Source of the DNA: ZAX-1 sp046533095
GTDB lineage: Bacteria; Bacillota; Clostridia; Lachnospirales; Lachnospiraceae
Assembly (NCBI GenBank): GCA_046533095.1
Contig: JAJQRA010000037.1
Location: 8,808 to 72,807 of the forward strand
Direction of reading: 5' to 3'
Length of the DNA: 64,000 nucleotides
In this document: positions 1-8,846 of the stretch, piece by piece
How positions within the stretch are numbered: position 1 is the stretch's first letter
How the letters are laid out: each line of letters opens with the position of its first letter
Notes under the pieces: generated by a model
The model's database searches: none
What the model was told of the DNA's origin: nothing
Seen by the model: only the letters and a program-made list of their open reading frames with translations
Made by a program: the position numbers and the translations under genes

Positions 1-10
1 AATACAAAAT

Positions 11-134
11 GGTATATTTAAGGCAAGCAATCAATGCAAAAGGTATGCACCATACGGATTTTTATCACATGGGTATATTTAAGGCAAGCAATCAACGCAA
101 AAGGTATACGCCATATTGATATTTGATCACATGG
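11..134. repeat. Two-copy tandem repeat, unit about 61 bp, upstream of scfA
   Basis: Two imperfect head-to-tail copies (11-71 and 72-134) both begin ggtatatttaaggcaagc and end in tcacatg. The differences are mostly transitions, with a small length change near the end of the unit. The repeat ends about 30 bases before the scfA ribosome-binding site. It may copy the tail of a gene lying left of the window, as similar repeats do elsewhere here. No -35/-10 pair was convincing in it. Confidence 0.85.
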
Positions 135-177
135 CATCCTGAAAGCGGATAGGACTAAAGTTCAGAAGGAGTTCAAT

Positions 178-318
178 ATGAAACATATAAAAACACTAAA
201 TACAAAAAAATTACAAAATACAGTTAAGAAGGGTGGCTGTGGAGAATGCCAAACTTCTTGCCAGTCTGCATGTAAGACGAGTTGTACCGTAGGGAATCAG
301 AGTTGTGAACATAAATAG
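178..318 (+). CDS. scfA: Six-cysteine ranthipeptide precursor SCIFF
   Basis: A 46-residue peptide preceded by AAGGAG seven bases before the ATG. It has a lysine-rich leader (MKHIKTLNTKKLQ) and a core with Cys21, Cys24, Cys28, Cys32, Cys36 and Cys43, which is the six-cysteines-in-forty-five pattern of the SCIFF family. Family knowledge: the maturase encoded next door forms thioether links from the cysteines to other residues of the core; the product is near-universal in Clostridia and its role is unsettled. The adjacent maturase and secDF are the usual neighbours of this family, which makes the call very safe despite the small size. The GGCGECQTSCQSACKTSC core is almost invariant among homologues as I know them. 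Confidence 0.97.
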   Translation: MKHIKTLNTKKLQNTVKKGGCGECQTSCQSACKTSCTVGNQSCEHK

Positions 319-332
319 CAGCTGTTTCGTGT

Positions 333-374
333 GAAACAACGACCGTTCGTTTAAAAGCGAGCGGTCATTGTTTC
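333..374 (+). terminator. Long hairpin between scfA and scfB (attenuator or processing site)
   Basis: Arms 333-350 and 357-374 pair over about 18 positions with one C/A mismatch and two G-U wobbles, closing a six-base TTAAAA loop. The 3' arm ends in a T-rich stretch but there is no clean T run. It sits between the tiny precursor gene and the maturase gene. This fits partial termination or a stabilising 3' end that would give much more precursor mRNA than maturase mRNA; that role is inferred. Confidence 0.7.
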
Positions 375-435
375 GTTGTCAAGTGTAGTTGCCGGTTTGC
401 GGCAAAAAAATGGTAAGAGAGGGGAACAAAAGCCT

Positions 436-1938
436 ATGGTTCACCAATATAAAAATAACGGCTATAATATTGTTCTCGATGTAAACAGCGGTGCAATCCA
501 TATCGTAGACGATGTGGTATATGATACGATTCCTTTCTATGAAACTTGTACAAAATCAGAAATAATAGATCGGTTAAAGCAAAGATACGATGAAATTGAG
601 ATTTTAGAAGCACTAGAAGAAATCAAGATGCTTGTAGACGAAGGCCAGCTTTTTACGAAAGACGAGTATGCCGACTATATTGCCGAATTTAAGGGTCGTC
701 AAACGATCGTCAAAGCGTTATGCCTGCATATAGCCCATGATTGTAACCTTAAATGCCGCTACTGTTTTGCCGAAGAAGGCGAGTATCACGGCAGGCGTGC
801 AATGATGTCCTTTGAAGTAGGCAAGGCCGCCCTTGATTTTCTGATTGCTCATTCCGGCAGCCGCCAGAATTTGGAAGTAGACTTTTTTGGTGGAGAGCCT
901 TTAATGAATTTTCAGGTGGTAAAGGATCTCGTCAACTATGCAAGGGGACAAGAGCGATTACACAATAAAAAGTTTCGGTTTACGCTGACTACAAATGGTG
1001 TATTGTTGGACGAGCCTATGATGGAGTTTGCCAACCAAGAGATGGCAAATGTCGTGCTTAGTATAGATGGAAGGAAACAGGTACACGACTTTATGCGTCC
1101 TTTCCGCAAGGGTACCGGAAGCTACGATTTGATCCTCCCCAAATTCCGGAAATTCGCAGAAAGCAGGAAGCAGAAAAATTATTATGTAAGGGGAACCTTT
1201 ACACGCCATAATCTGGATTTTTCAAAAGATGTACTGCATCTGGCTGATTTGGGGTTTAAACAAATTTCAGTAGAACCGGTCGTTGCAGAGGATACGGCGG
1301 ATTATGCGATCAAAGAACATGATTTGCCACAGGTTTATGAAGAATACGATAAGCTTGCAGTAGAAATGATAAAAAGGCATACGGCCGGAAACGATTTTAA
1401 CTTTTTCCATTTTATGATAGATTTAGAGGGCGGTCCCTGCGTGGCGAAAAGGCTGTCCGGCTGTGGATCGGGTACCGAGTATCTGGCGGTAACGCCATGG
1501 GGCGATTTGTACCCTTGCCATCAATTTGTAGGCCATGAAACATTTTGCATGGGCAATGTAGTCGAAATAGAACGTTTTCGCAAAACAAATAAAAGCACCC
1601 ATGCATTAACCGAGCACGTGCCTACATCAGACAAGAATGCGTCTTCTTTCGATGAGGGTATGTGCCACAGCACGCAATCCGAGGTAAATACACAAATTCG
1701 GGAAGCGTTTCGCTCATGTAGCGTTTATACAAAGGATGCATGTAAAGAATGTTTCGCAAAATTTTATTGTAGCGGTGGCTGTACGGCCAATGCCTATAAT
1801 TTTTGTGGCGATATCCATGGCGCTTATAAAATAGGGTGCCAATTGCAAAAAAAACGTGTGGAATGTGCAATTATGTTAAAAGCGGCATTGGCCAAGTACA
1901 ATGCACCACAAAAGGAGGAAGAACATGAAACGAAGTAA
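436..1938 (+). CDS. scfB: SCIFF ranthipeptide radical SAM maturase
   Basis: Radical SAM/SPASM enzyme that installs thioether cross-links in the SCIFF peptide. The ATG at 436 is chosen because MVHQYKNNGYNIVLDVNSG is the typical family start; an upstream TTG at 376 would start inside the hairpin. Residues 1-85 look like the PqqD-type peptide-recognition domain. CNLKCRYC gives the SAM cluster cysteines C103, C107 and C110, followed by FFGGEP. The C-terminal SPASM part holds C436-x2-C439-x5-C445-x3-C449 and further cysteines. At 500 residues it is longer than the roughly 450 I expect: a polar stretch between the GNV motif and the SPASM cysteines (about residues 380-420) looks like an insertion. 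The gene overlaps secDF by 14 bases, so the two are probably translationally coupled. Confidence 0.96.
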   Translation: MVHQYKNNGYNIVLDVNSGAIHIVDDVVYDTIPFYETCTKSEIIDRLKQRYDEIEILEALEEIKMLVDEGQLFTKDEYADYIAEFKGRQTIVKALCLHIAHDCNLKCRYCFAEEGEYHGRRAMMSFEVGKAALDFLIAHSGSRQNLEVDFFGGEPLMNFQVVKDLVNYARGQERLHNKKFRFTLTTNGVLLDEPMMEFANQEMANVVLSIDGRKQVHDFMRPFRKGTGSYDLILPKFRKFAESRKQKNYYVRGTFTRHNLDFSKDVLHLADLGFKQISVEPVVAEDTADYAIKEHDLPQVYEEYDKLAVEMIKRHTAGNDFNFFHFMIDLEGGPCVAKRLSGCGSGTEYLAVTPWGDLYPCHQFVGHETFCMGNVVEIERFRKTNKSTHALTEHVPTSDKNASSFDEGMCHSTQSEVNTQIREAFRSCSVYTKDACKECFAKFYCSGGCTANAYNFCGDIHGAYKIGCQLQKKRVECAIMLKAALAKYNAPQKEEEHETK

Positions 1939-4066
1939 GGGCATAGCAATTCTGGCGGCAATCATTGTAATTTTAGCAGGATTGTCATGGTATGCAGGAA
2001 CGATTATTTCTACAGTTGGAATTGGCGAGAGCCGTAACATAAAGCTAGGGCTTGACTTGGCCGGGGGAGTCAGTATTACGTACCAGGCTGTAGAAGAGAG
2101 TCCAACCGCGGAACAGATGAGCGATACCATTTATAAGCTGCAGCGTCGTGTAGAAACATATAGCACGGAAGCTGTTGTATATCAAGAAGGGGACAACCGC
2201 ATTAACATTGAAATTCCCGGCGTCACCGATGCGAACACTATTTTAGAGGATCTTGGAAAACCGGGATCCCTCGAATTTCAAAAAGAAGATGGGACAGTTG
2301 TCTTAACCGGAAGCGATGTTGCCAATGCACAGGCGGGAACCTTTACAAACAACCTGGGCAATAAAGAAAATGTTGTGGAATTGACCTTAACCGATACAGC
2401 GGCGCAAATATTTGAAACTTTGACACGGGAGAATATTGGAAAAACGATTCCAATTGTATATGATGGCACTCCAATTAGCCAACCCGTCGTACAAAGCGCA
2501 ATTGCCGGCGGAAAGGCACAGATTACGGGTATGGATAGTTTTGAAGAGGCAGAAGCCTTGGCATCTCAAATCCGCATCGGGTCGCTTTCCTTGCAGTTAG
2601 AGGAGCTTCATTCAAAGGTAGTTGGGGCACAGCTTGGTTCCGAAGCTCTTTCAACAAGTTTAAAAGCTGCGGTAATCGGTATCGCTTTGATTATCCTATT
2701 CATGATTTGTGTTTATTTGATTCCTGGACTGGCTTCCGGCATTGCGCTCATTTTATATTGTGCAATGACAATCTATGTATTGTGGATATTTGACATTACC
2801 TTAACCTTGCCTGGTATTGCAGGTATTATCCTGTCCATTGGTATGGCCGTTGATGCAAACGTTATTATCTTTGCAAGGATAAGGGAGGAACTAGCAGCGG
2901 GCAAAGCGGTCAATACTGCCATCAAAATAGGGTTTGAAAAGGCACTCTCAGCGATTGTAGATGGAAATATTACAACGTTGATTGCAGCCGTTGTATTGGG
3001 AATGCGAGGCTCTGGCAGTGTCAAAGGGTTTGCCTACACGCTTGGGATCGGTATTGTACTATCTATGTTTACCGCTCTTGTGGTAACAAGATGGATTCTA
3101 AAATGCTTTTATGCAATCGGTTTAAAAAGCGAGAGATTTTATGGAATCCCAAAAACACGCGAAACAATCGATTTTCTTGGCAAACGCAAACTCTTTTTTG
3201 CAATATCCATTGTAGTCGTACTTGCAGGGTTTGTCGGTATGGGAATCCATAGCCAAAACGGAAATATTTTAAACTACAGTTTGGATTTTGTTGGCGGAAG
3301 TTCTACCACAGCTACTTTTCATGAGGACTATTCCATTGAAGAAATCGATGCCCAAATCGTTCCGCTGGTAGCAGAAATTACCGGTGACGGAAATGTCCAG
3401 ACCCAAAAAATTGCAGACAGTACGCAGATTGTGATTAAGACAAGATCGTTAGGGCTGGCAGAACGTGAATCTTTAAATACAATGCTGGTAGACAAATTTG
3501 CAGTTGACGAAACGACGATCGTATCCGAAAATATTAGCTCAACCATAAGTTCCGAGATGAAAGCAGATGCCTTATGGGCAGTCACGATTGCAACGTTATG
3601 TATGCTTATCTATATCTGGTTTCGGTTTAAAGACATTCGTTTTGCGGGCAGTGCCGTCATTGCATTGCTGCATGATGTGCTGATTGTGCTTACGTTCTAT
3701 GTGATATCATGGACTTCTGTCGGCAGTACCTTTATTGCTTGCATGCTTACGATTGTCGGCTATTCCGTCAATGCAACGATCGTAATATTCGACCGTATCA
3801 GGGAAAATATGGCAACGATGAGAACTCAGACGCCGGATGCATTAAAAGAAGTGGCGAACAGGAGTATCACCCAGACATTGACAAGAAGTATCTATACCTC
3901 ACTGACCACATTTATTACAATCTTTATACTTTGGCTTTTGGGTGTTGCCTCTATCAAGGAATTTGCCCTCCCATTAATGATGGGCATTATATGTGGCGCA
4001 TATTCTTCCGTATGCATCACAGGGGCACTATGGTATGTATTTAAAACGAGGTTTGCTAAAAAATAG
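1925..4066 (+). CDS. secDF: Protein translocase subunit SecDF (fused)
   Basis: A 713-residue fusion of SecD and SecF, the RND-family partner of SecYEG that uses proton motive force to help secreted proteins cross the membrane. The start at 1925 has AAAGGAGGAA just upstream; the longer frame from 1901 lies inside scfB. Visible are an N-terminal membrane segment, the SecD motif LGLDLAGGVSI, the periplasmic-type P1 region, a SecD membrane block containing SIGMAVDANVIIFARIREE, then a second half with NYSLDFVGGSS and VGYSVNATIVIFDRIREN. Length matches the Bacillus-type fused protein. Its place after scfAB is the usual clostridial arrangement. Confidence 0.97.
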   Translation: MKRSKGIAILAAIIVILAGLSWYAGTIISTVGIGESRNIKLGLDLAGGVSITYQAVEESPTAEQMSDTIYKLQRRVETYSTEAVVYQEGDNRINIEIPGVTDANTILEDLGKPGSLEFQKEDGTVVLTGSDVANAQAGTFTNNLGNKENVVELTLTDTAAQIFETLTRENIGKTIPIVYDGTPISQPVVQSAIAGGKAQITGMDSFEEAEALASQIRIGSLSLQLEELHSKVVGAQLGSEALSTSLKAAVIGIALIILFMICVYLIPGLASGIALILYCAMTIYVLWIFDITLTLPGIAGIILSIGMAVDANVIIFARIREELAAGKAVNTAIKIGFEKALSAIVDGNITTLIAAVVLGMRGSGSVKGFAYTLGIGIVLSMFTALVVTRWILKCFYAIGLKSERFYGIPKTRETIDFLGKRKLFFAISIVVVLAGFVGMGIHSQNGNILNYSLDFVGGSSTTATFHEDYSIEEIDAQIVPLVAEITGDGNVQTQKIADSTQIVIKTRSLGLAERESLNTMLVDKFAVDETTIVSENISSTISSEMKADALWAVTIATLCMLIYIWFRFKDIRFAGSAVIALLHDVLIVLTFYVISWTSVGSTFIACMLTIVGYSVNATIVIFDRIRENMATMRTQTPDALKEVANRSITQTLTRSIYTSLTTFITIFILWLLGVASIKEFALPLMMGIICGAYSSVCITGALWYVFKTRFAKK

Positions 4067-4167
4067 CACGCTTAGAGCAATTCCCTTTAAAACGAAGTTT
4101 GCTAAAGCAGCACTATGCTATCCATTTAAAACAGAGTTTGCCTAAAATAGCACGCTTAGCAATCCCT
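4028..4167. repeat. Duplicated secDF 3' end
   Basis: The last codons of secDF plus the bases after its stop (4028-4085) are repeated as a near-identical copy at 4112-4167, with a partial copy (4086-4110) between. Each copy carries the equivalent of tttaaaacgaagtttgctaa followed by tagcacgcttag. The extra copies are not in an open gene, so they look like slippage or tandem duplication of a gene tail. Confidence 0.85.
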
Positions 4168-4225
4168 TTTAATTTTATTGCCTGTGGTGTTTTCCTCAAA
4201 GCTTAGTAGAACTTTCTTATAAAGT

Positions 4226-4264
4226 AAAAAAACATCCTGCCTAACTTGTGGCGGGATGTTTTCA
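4226..4264. terminator. Bidirectional terminator between secDF and the GGDEF gene
   Basis: Arms AAACATCCTGCC (4230-4241) and GGCGGGATGTTTT (4250-4262) pair with one G-U wobble and an eight-base loop. There is an A run on the left and a T run on the right, so it can stop transcription from both sides. It lies between convergent genes. Confidence 0.85.
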
Positions 4265-4405
4265 TGTTACGCTAGGAACAGACCTGTGCCCGTCGGTCAG
4301 GCATAGTGGGTCAAGATGTTTCATGTTACGCTAGAAACAGACCTGTAACCGTCATAGGCGTTTAGCTGCGGTTGGATATTTCCATATTACACTAGGAACA
4401 GACCC
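4255..4405. repeat. Three-copy repeat copying the 3' end of the GGDEF gene
   Basis: Copies near 4255-4287, 4315-4346 and 4374-4405 (period about 60) share catgttacgctaggaacagac. The rightmost copy contains the real last codons and stop of the GGDEF gene (VCS-stop, read on the minus strand); the other two carry the same codons and TAG outside the gene. Confidence 0.82.
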
Positions 4406-5438
4406 GGTTGCGCCCTGTGTTCTTTGCTGTATAAAGCAACATGTCTGACTTTGAAACTGAGCCTTCAAAATCCTGCCAGTCAACCATTGTTAAGCCACCA
4501 GAAAACGTAATCGGCTTCTTATTCAGCACATCTAGGAGCTGCGTATCTGCGGTTAAAGCCTGTGCCATACGCATCAATGCCGCACGGCAAATATCCGTAG
4601 AATGCGTTTCAAACAGCACCAAAAATTCCTCTCCGCCATAGCGGAACACAGAATCTTCACTACGTACCGCTCCCGAAATGATGTCTGCAAACCTTTTAAG
4701 GACAATATCACCTGTATCATGCCCAAAATTATCATTGACTTTCTTAAAGTGGTCGATGTCAAGCATTGCGACACAAAACGGCTTATTCTGGTTTGCAAGT
4801 GATGGAACCATCTCTTGTAGCCAACGGCGATTGTACAAGCCTGTAAGCTGGTCGTGATATGCACCTTGTTCTAATTCTGCTTTTTCAGCGCCACGGCGTT
4901 GTGCAAGCAAATCCTCCGTTTGCTGTTCCACACGAGCGAGCAGCAATAGGCTAATGAATATGGTTAAAACCGAAAATGACAGTATGTAAGGGTCGTCACT
5001 GCTTATTGATGTATAGGCATCCCGAAAAAATAGCAATACAGCTGCAATGGGCGAAAGGAATAGCAATAGATTGCGTGACCACTTATAGGATACGATGACG
5101 AGTTGTATCTGAAAGCATACCAGTGTATAAATCAATCCGGCTATCTCTTTAAGATATAAATTCGTTAAAATGGCATACAGAAATATCTCCCAAGAAATAA
5201 TCGTAATACACAGCGAGTACCTACGCTTTATCAACACGCCGCTAAGAATGGTATACACGAGCAGCGAGCAGATGTCGAACCAAATTACATCATGTCGCAC
5301 GAAACGGACTGCGAACATAAAGATATGCACGGATGCGGAACCTACAATTAGGAGCACCGTAGCATAAAGCTGCCTAATCTCATCGGCCTGCAAACCCTTT
5401 GTGCGAGCTAAAATCCAATTATTAACTTTGTTCATCAT
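4392..5438 (-). CDS. Membrane-anchored diguanylate cyclase (GGDEF)
   Basis: A 348-residue protein that should make cyclic di-GMP from GTP. Roughly six hydrophobic segments fill residues 20-170, then a short linker leads to a GGDEF domain starting at DQLTGLYNRRW. The active site is intact as GGEEF (268-272), and an inhibitory RxxD site (RSED, 259-262) sits five residues before it, so product inhibition is expected. No EAL domain or known sensory domain was recognised besides the membrane part. GGGAGAGGG precedes the ATG. It is alone in its operon or cotranscribed behind the M29 gene, 21 bases away. Confidence 0.9.
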   Translation of the reverse strand: MMNKVNNWILARTKGLQADEIRQLYATVLLIVGSASVHIFMFAVRFVRHDVIWFDICSLLVYTILSGVLIKRRYSLCITIISWEIFLYAILTNLYLKEIAGLIYTLVCFQIQLVIVSYKWSRNLLLFLSPIAAVLLFFRDAYTSISSDDPYILSFSVLTIFISLLLLARVEQQTEDLLAQRRGAEKAELEQGAYHDQLTGLYNRRWLQEMVPSLANQNKPFCVAMLDIDHFKKVNDNFGHDTGDIVLKRFADIISGAVRSEDSVFRYGGEEFLVLFETHSTDICRAALMRMAQALTADTQLLDVLNKKPITFSGGLTMVDWQDFEGSVSKSDMLLYTAKNTGRNRVCS

Positions 5439-5459
5439 AGATGTACCCTCTCCCGACTT

Positions 5460-7532
5460 TTACCCAAGTGGAATATTTAGCTGCTCTGTCCCCGCAACTA
5501 CAAACTTTCCATCGCTTATTATGTCTATCGTTGTCTTATCTTTTCTAATCACCACAATTTTATCTAGTTCATCATAAGGAATCGTAATGTCCGTGTGGCA
5601 ATTAAAATATGCTTTCTCCACGTCTTCTTTTCTTAAAATGGAAATTTCATTGTCCCTCGCAACGATTTCTTTTCCATCAGGATTGTAGACGCTCGTATCT
5701 TCTGCGTGGCTGTAGCAGGTATCTCCCACCGCAAAATGCGGACCGGTCTTTTCTGCGATCAAAATGGGCAGTTTATCTGCAATGCCATAATCTCGCCCCA
5801 TTTTATACGCAACTGTATTCGTACCAATGGCAAATTCGCCCATCGGCAACGTATCATGGTGATGCAGTAATTCTTCTCCTAAAAATCTAAGGTTTTCTTC
5901 TTCTTTTTCAAAGTTTTTACAGCTGTACCTTGCAATCATGCCATCTTTAAATTCCACTTCCAAATCTACGTATTTTAGATTTCGCAAGTAAACTTGTGTC
6001 ACGTGCAGGAGTCCGTTTGTGCCTTTTAATACCGGAGATGTAAATACTTCACCTACCGGAATGTTGACATCTGCAACACAGTTTTCAAATATCGTTTCTT
6101 TTGTGCCCTCCTGCAGTGGGTAAAGTGCCACCGTAAGGTCTGTTTTGTTTGCCCCCTTGCCGGTAATGTGTACCGCTTCCCCCTCATCTAGTACATCAAT
6201 TATTTTTTGTTGCATCTGTTGGTAAAGTGTATATGAAAGTGTATTAATTTCCACTGTTTTTGCAAAAATTTCAGTAAATTTTTCACCTATTTCCGGTATT
6301 GGATACGCAATGATTGTAAAGCTACGTTCATCACCTTTGATGTATTCATTGGTTAACTGCCCTAGTATATTTGTATAATATACATTTAATTTTTGTTGTT
6401 TCTTACTGTATTGATAGCCTTGCAGTTTATTTTTTGGTGTAAATAAAAGTTCGCCGAACACTTCGACGACTGCCGGACCCGCATAGTATGACGCTAATTT
6501 CTTTTGCTTTTCATAGGTTGTCCGCGTGCACGCAAGCCTTCGCTCTACAAAAATTTTGTCCAAATACAGTGCACGATCCGCCTTGTGATCATAGTCATAC
6601 TGCCTATTTGGCGACGAAGATGCCACGCCGGAATCATGATTTCCTTTGTTAAAAAAAGAGGAAACCGCATTCCTTGAAATGACCGGCCGTAAACCCATTT
6701 TCTCAAAATTTTTAATCGCCACCCGCATCATTCGCTCAAATCCAATTGGATAGTGGAGTGCAACTGTCTTTTTCTTATATAAATCCTTTCCGGTATTCAA
6801 AAATCCAATGCGGTAGCCCTCTGTATAGGTGTCCGCCATAGACGCAATCTCGCCTTCACTCCTTGTATTTAAAAATTCTGATATTAAAATCTCGTTTTCG
6901 CTAATATAGCTCCCATAGCGATACAAATACCTTTGATCCGACAAATCCGAATCTTCTATGATTCTTGTATAGAAATCAAGGCTACTATCAAGCTGCTCCG
7001 CAATCGAAAATTCGATAAATACTTCACAATAATCATGGAAAAACCAGTACATAATTTGCTCAATTTCTTTTGGTGTTGTACCCTCCGCCCGTTCAAAACA
7101 ATTGTAGATTTCTACAAACAATTCCGCCAAAATCGTCATGCTGTAGGTACGTTCCTCAAATGCATAGGCTATCATGGCACGTAGCTCAGAATAAAGGAAA
7201 CAAAGCTGTTTTCCATAGTCCTCCCCGAAAGCTTCCCGTGCATAGTCCGGGTTTGCGTAACTAGCACCATAGTTCTCCGGTTTTAGATCCGCATATAGCC
7301 TATGATTACATAATTTACATTCTTCTAAGGTCTTTTTATGAAAGGCACCGGAAGCAATCTCTTCTTCTAATTGTTTGATCTGTATGATAAATTTCGCCAT
7401 TGATTGAAAATAGGTGCAATAAGGTTTCGGCGTCGTACACTCGCTTTGTATAGAAACAATCCGTTCCATCACCAATTCAAAACGTTCTGCCACATCTTCC
7501 TCGTATGGCTGATAAAATTCTCTATAACCCAT
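5460..7532 (-). CDS. M29-type aminopeptidase with long N-terminal extension
   Basis: A 690-residue protein whose last 330 or so residues resemble M29 (thermophilic) metallo-aminopeptidases: motifs NIPVGEVFTSP, LPMGEFAIGTN and EKTGPHFAVGDTCY carry the expected Glu and His metal ligands. Classical M29 enzymes are about 410 residues; here an extra 280-residue, charged, mostly helical N-terminal part precedes the catalytic domain. It is probably cytosolic, as no signal peptide is seen. AAGGGAG precedes the ATG. Substrate and the function of the extension are unknown. Confidence 0.82.
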   Translation of the reverse strand: MGYREFYQPYEEDVAERFELVMERIVSIQSECTTPKPYCTYFQSMAKFIIQIKQLEEEIASGAFHKKTLEECKLCNHRLYADLKPENYGASYANPDYAREAFGEDYGKQLCFLYSELRAMIAYAFEERTYSMTILAELFVEIYNCFERAEGTTPKEIEQIMYWFFHDYCEVFIEFSIAEQLDSSLDFYTRIIEDSDLSDQRYLYRYGSYISENEILISEFLNTRSEGEIASMADTYTEGYRIGFLNTGKDLYKKKTVALHYPIGFERMMRVAIKNFEKMGLRPVISRNAVSSFFNKGNHDSGVASSSPNRQYDYDHKADRALYLDKIFVERRLACTRTTYEKQKKLASYYAGPAVVEVFGELLFTPKNKLQGYQYSKKQQKLNVYYTNILGQLTNEYIKGDERSFTIIAYPIPEIGEKFTEIFAKTVEINTLSYTLYQQMQQKIIDVLDEGEAVHITGKGANKTDLTVALYPLQEGTKETIFENCVADVNIPVGEVFTSPVLKGTNGLLHVTQVYLRNLKYVDLEVEFKDGMIARYSCKNFEKEEENLRFLGEELLHHHDTLPMGEFAIGTNTVAYKMGRDYGIADKLPILIAEKTGPHFAVGDTCYSHAEDTSVYNPDGKEIVARDNEISILRKEDVEKAYFNCHTDITIPYDELDKIVVIRKDKTTIDIISDGKFVVAGTEQLNIPLG

Positions 7533-7631
7533 TATGTGAACTCCCTTGAATTTTTATTTTATCAGCAAGCTAGCCCGGAGACATAAAATCGGTAGTCCCC
7601 ATTTTGTTGACTCACTTGAACTTTTATTCTA
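7531..7631. repeat. Duplicated start region of the M29 gene
   Basis: A 32-base stretch covering the M29 start codon region and ribosome-binding site (7531-7562) recurs at 7600-7631 with about six differences. The second copy has lost the ATG. Period about 69 bases. Confidence 0.75.
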
Positions 7632-7634
7632 ATT

Positions 7635-7970
7635 TTACCAAAATATCCCTACCAGATAAACCGACACCCACCCTCCAGCAGCAAACAATCCAAATACCAT
7701 CCCTAAGATAGGAAATAGTTTGTAGCTATTTTCTTCCCTTAATCCTGATATAGCAGGGAGCAGGGAAAATACCGCTACCATCATAGACAAAATCCCTACA
7801 CCTCCAAGATAAACGTTTTCCCTCCCCCTGTTTTGAAAAGAAAGCACCATCACTGCAATGCCAAGGGCAATCGAAAAAAATGCCATCGCAAAAGCAGATA
7901 CCCCTTTCACAGAATGCCTTTTTTCGGTAAATTTATAATTATGCCCTTTTTTATGTCCTTTTTTCCTCAT
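7635..7970 (-). CDS. Small membrane protein, DUF6142-like
   Basis: A 111-residue protein with a basic, His/Lys-rich N-terminus (residues 1-22) and three hydrophobic segments at about 25-45, 55-72 and 85-108. It resembles a small clostridial membrane family annotated only as DUF6142; I recall no function. AGAGGAT lies before the ATG. It follows the VanZ-like gene with a 75-base gap and precedes the M29 aminopeptidase. Confidence 0.7.
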   Translation of the reverse strand: MRKKGHKKGHNYKFTEKRHSVKGVSAFAMAFFSIALGIAVMVLSFQNRGRENVYLGGVGILSMMVAVFSLLPAISGLREENSYKLFPILGMVFGLFAAGGWVSVYLVGIFW

Positions 7971-8045
7971 CCTAGTATCCTCTTGATTCCATTGCTTTCA
8001 CGGTATCATTCTCTCTTGTGTGCATATGAATTTTTTTGGAAGATT

Positions 8046-8504
8046 TTATTTTTGTGGAATTACGTTTCTCCCGATGAAATAAAAACATAGATATCCGATC
8101 ATGCCACCTATCGTATTTAATAATAAATCGTCTACATCAAAAGATCCTACTTTCGAGATGAACTGTATTGTTTCTACAGTAAGACTAAATTCAAAGCTAA
8201 GAAATACCATATGAAATCCAGAACGGAATTTCCGGTTAATAACCGGCATAATCGCCCCAAATGGAACAAACGCTGCAACGTTTCCCACTAGATTTATCAA
8301 AACGACTGTCATGCCAAGTGTTTCACGATATTTAATAAACCTTCCTATTTCTTTAAATAAAATCAAATTATACTGATAGTTCCTGCTTTCAAATGTCCTT
8401 CCTGCACTTTCTGCAAAAAATAAAAAGTAGGTTAAACAAATAATATAGGCTCCAAATACAATTTTACTGCATATGCGAAGTATTTTTTTATGCTCTGTCT
8501 TCAA
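8046..8504 (-). CDS. VanZ-like membrane protein
   Basis: A 152-residue protein with four or five membrane segments and VanZ-family landmarks: NLILFKEI near residue 48, INLVGNVAAFVPFG in the middle, and VETIQFISKVGSFDVDDLLLN before the last segments. VanZ of Enterococcus gives low-level teicoplanin resistance, but most VanZ-like proteins have no known role, so resistance is not implied. The start is TTG with AAGGAAG five bases upstream. It begins 10 bases after the 50-residue gene. Confidence 0.85.
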   Translation of the reverse strand: MKTEHKKILRICSKIVFGAYIICLTYFLFFAESAGRTFESRNYQYNLILFKEIGRFIKYRETLGMTVVLINLVGNVAAFVPFGAIMPVINRKFRSGFHMVFLSFEFSLTVETIQFISKVGSFDVDDLLLNTIGGMIGYLCFYFIGRNVIPQK

Positions 8505-8514
8505 CTTTTCTTCC

Positions 8515-8667
8515 TTAAAAGATAATATCTGATTTACGTTTGATTAAACGTGCGCCATTTACAATGGTTAGTATTCCGCATACAATGCCCATAACAAGCA
8601 CGATAACGCCAAGGGCTATATTGCCTGCGCCTGTGCCGGTCATCGTTTGATAAGTTTTTTCATTCAT
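8515..8667 (-). CDS. Small single-pass or two-pass membrane protein
   Basis: A 50-residue protein starting at the ATG at 8667, preceded by AGGAGG. A Gly/Ala/Val/Ile-rich hydrophobic stretch covers about residues 12-36, followed by a basic tail (RLIKRKSD). No family recognised. The strong ribosome-binding site and tight spacing to the VanZ-like gene support it as real. Confidence 0.65.
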   Translation of the reverse strand: MNEKTYQTMTGTGAGNIALGVIVLVMGIVCGILTIVNGARLIKRKSDIIF

Positions 8668-8678
8668 AATAAAACCTC

Positions 8679-8846
8679 CTATAGCTATCGTTTGATAATC
8701 AATTTGTGCCAAATCGGTTATGCATTCACGCTATGCTTCCCTATAGTTATCGTTTGATAATCAATTTGTGCCAAATCGGTTATGCATTCACGCTATGCTT
8801 CCCTATAGTTATCGTTTGATAATCAGCTTGTGCCAAATCGGTTATA
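8679..8846. repeat. Three-copy tandem repeat, period 62 bp, after pyrE
   Basis: Copies begin at 8679, 8741 and 8803, each starting ctatag(c/t)tatcgtttgat and running through ccaaatcggttat. The last copy ends on the pyrE stop codon and the first ends at the ribosome-binding site of the 50-residue gene. The first two copies are nearly identical. There are no variable spacers, so it is not a CRISPR array. Confidence 0.95.

Noticed and set aside
8046..8504. Teicoplanin resistance gene vanZ
   Set aside because: Only a distant VanZ-like protein with no other van genes; resistance cannot be claimed.
8679..8846. Regularly spaced repeats that could suggest a CRISPR array
   Set aside because: The whole 62-bp unit is repeated with no variable spacers, and no cas genes are in the window.
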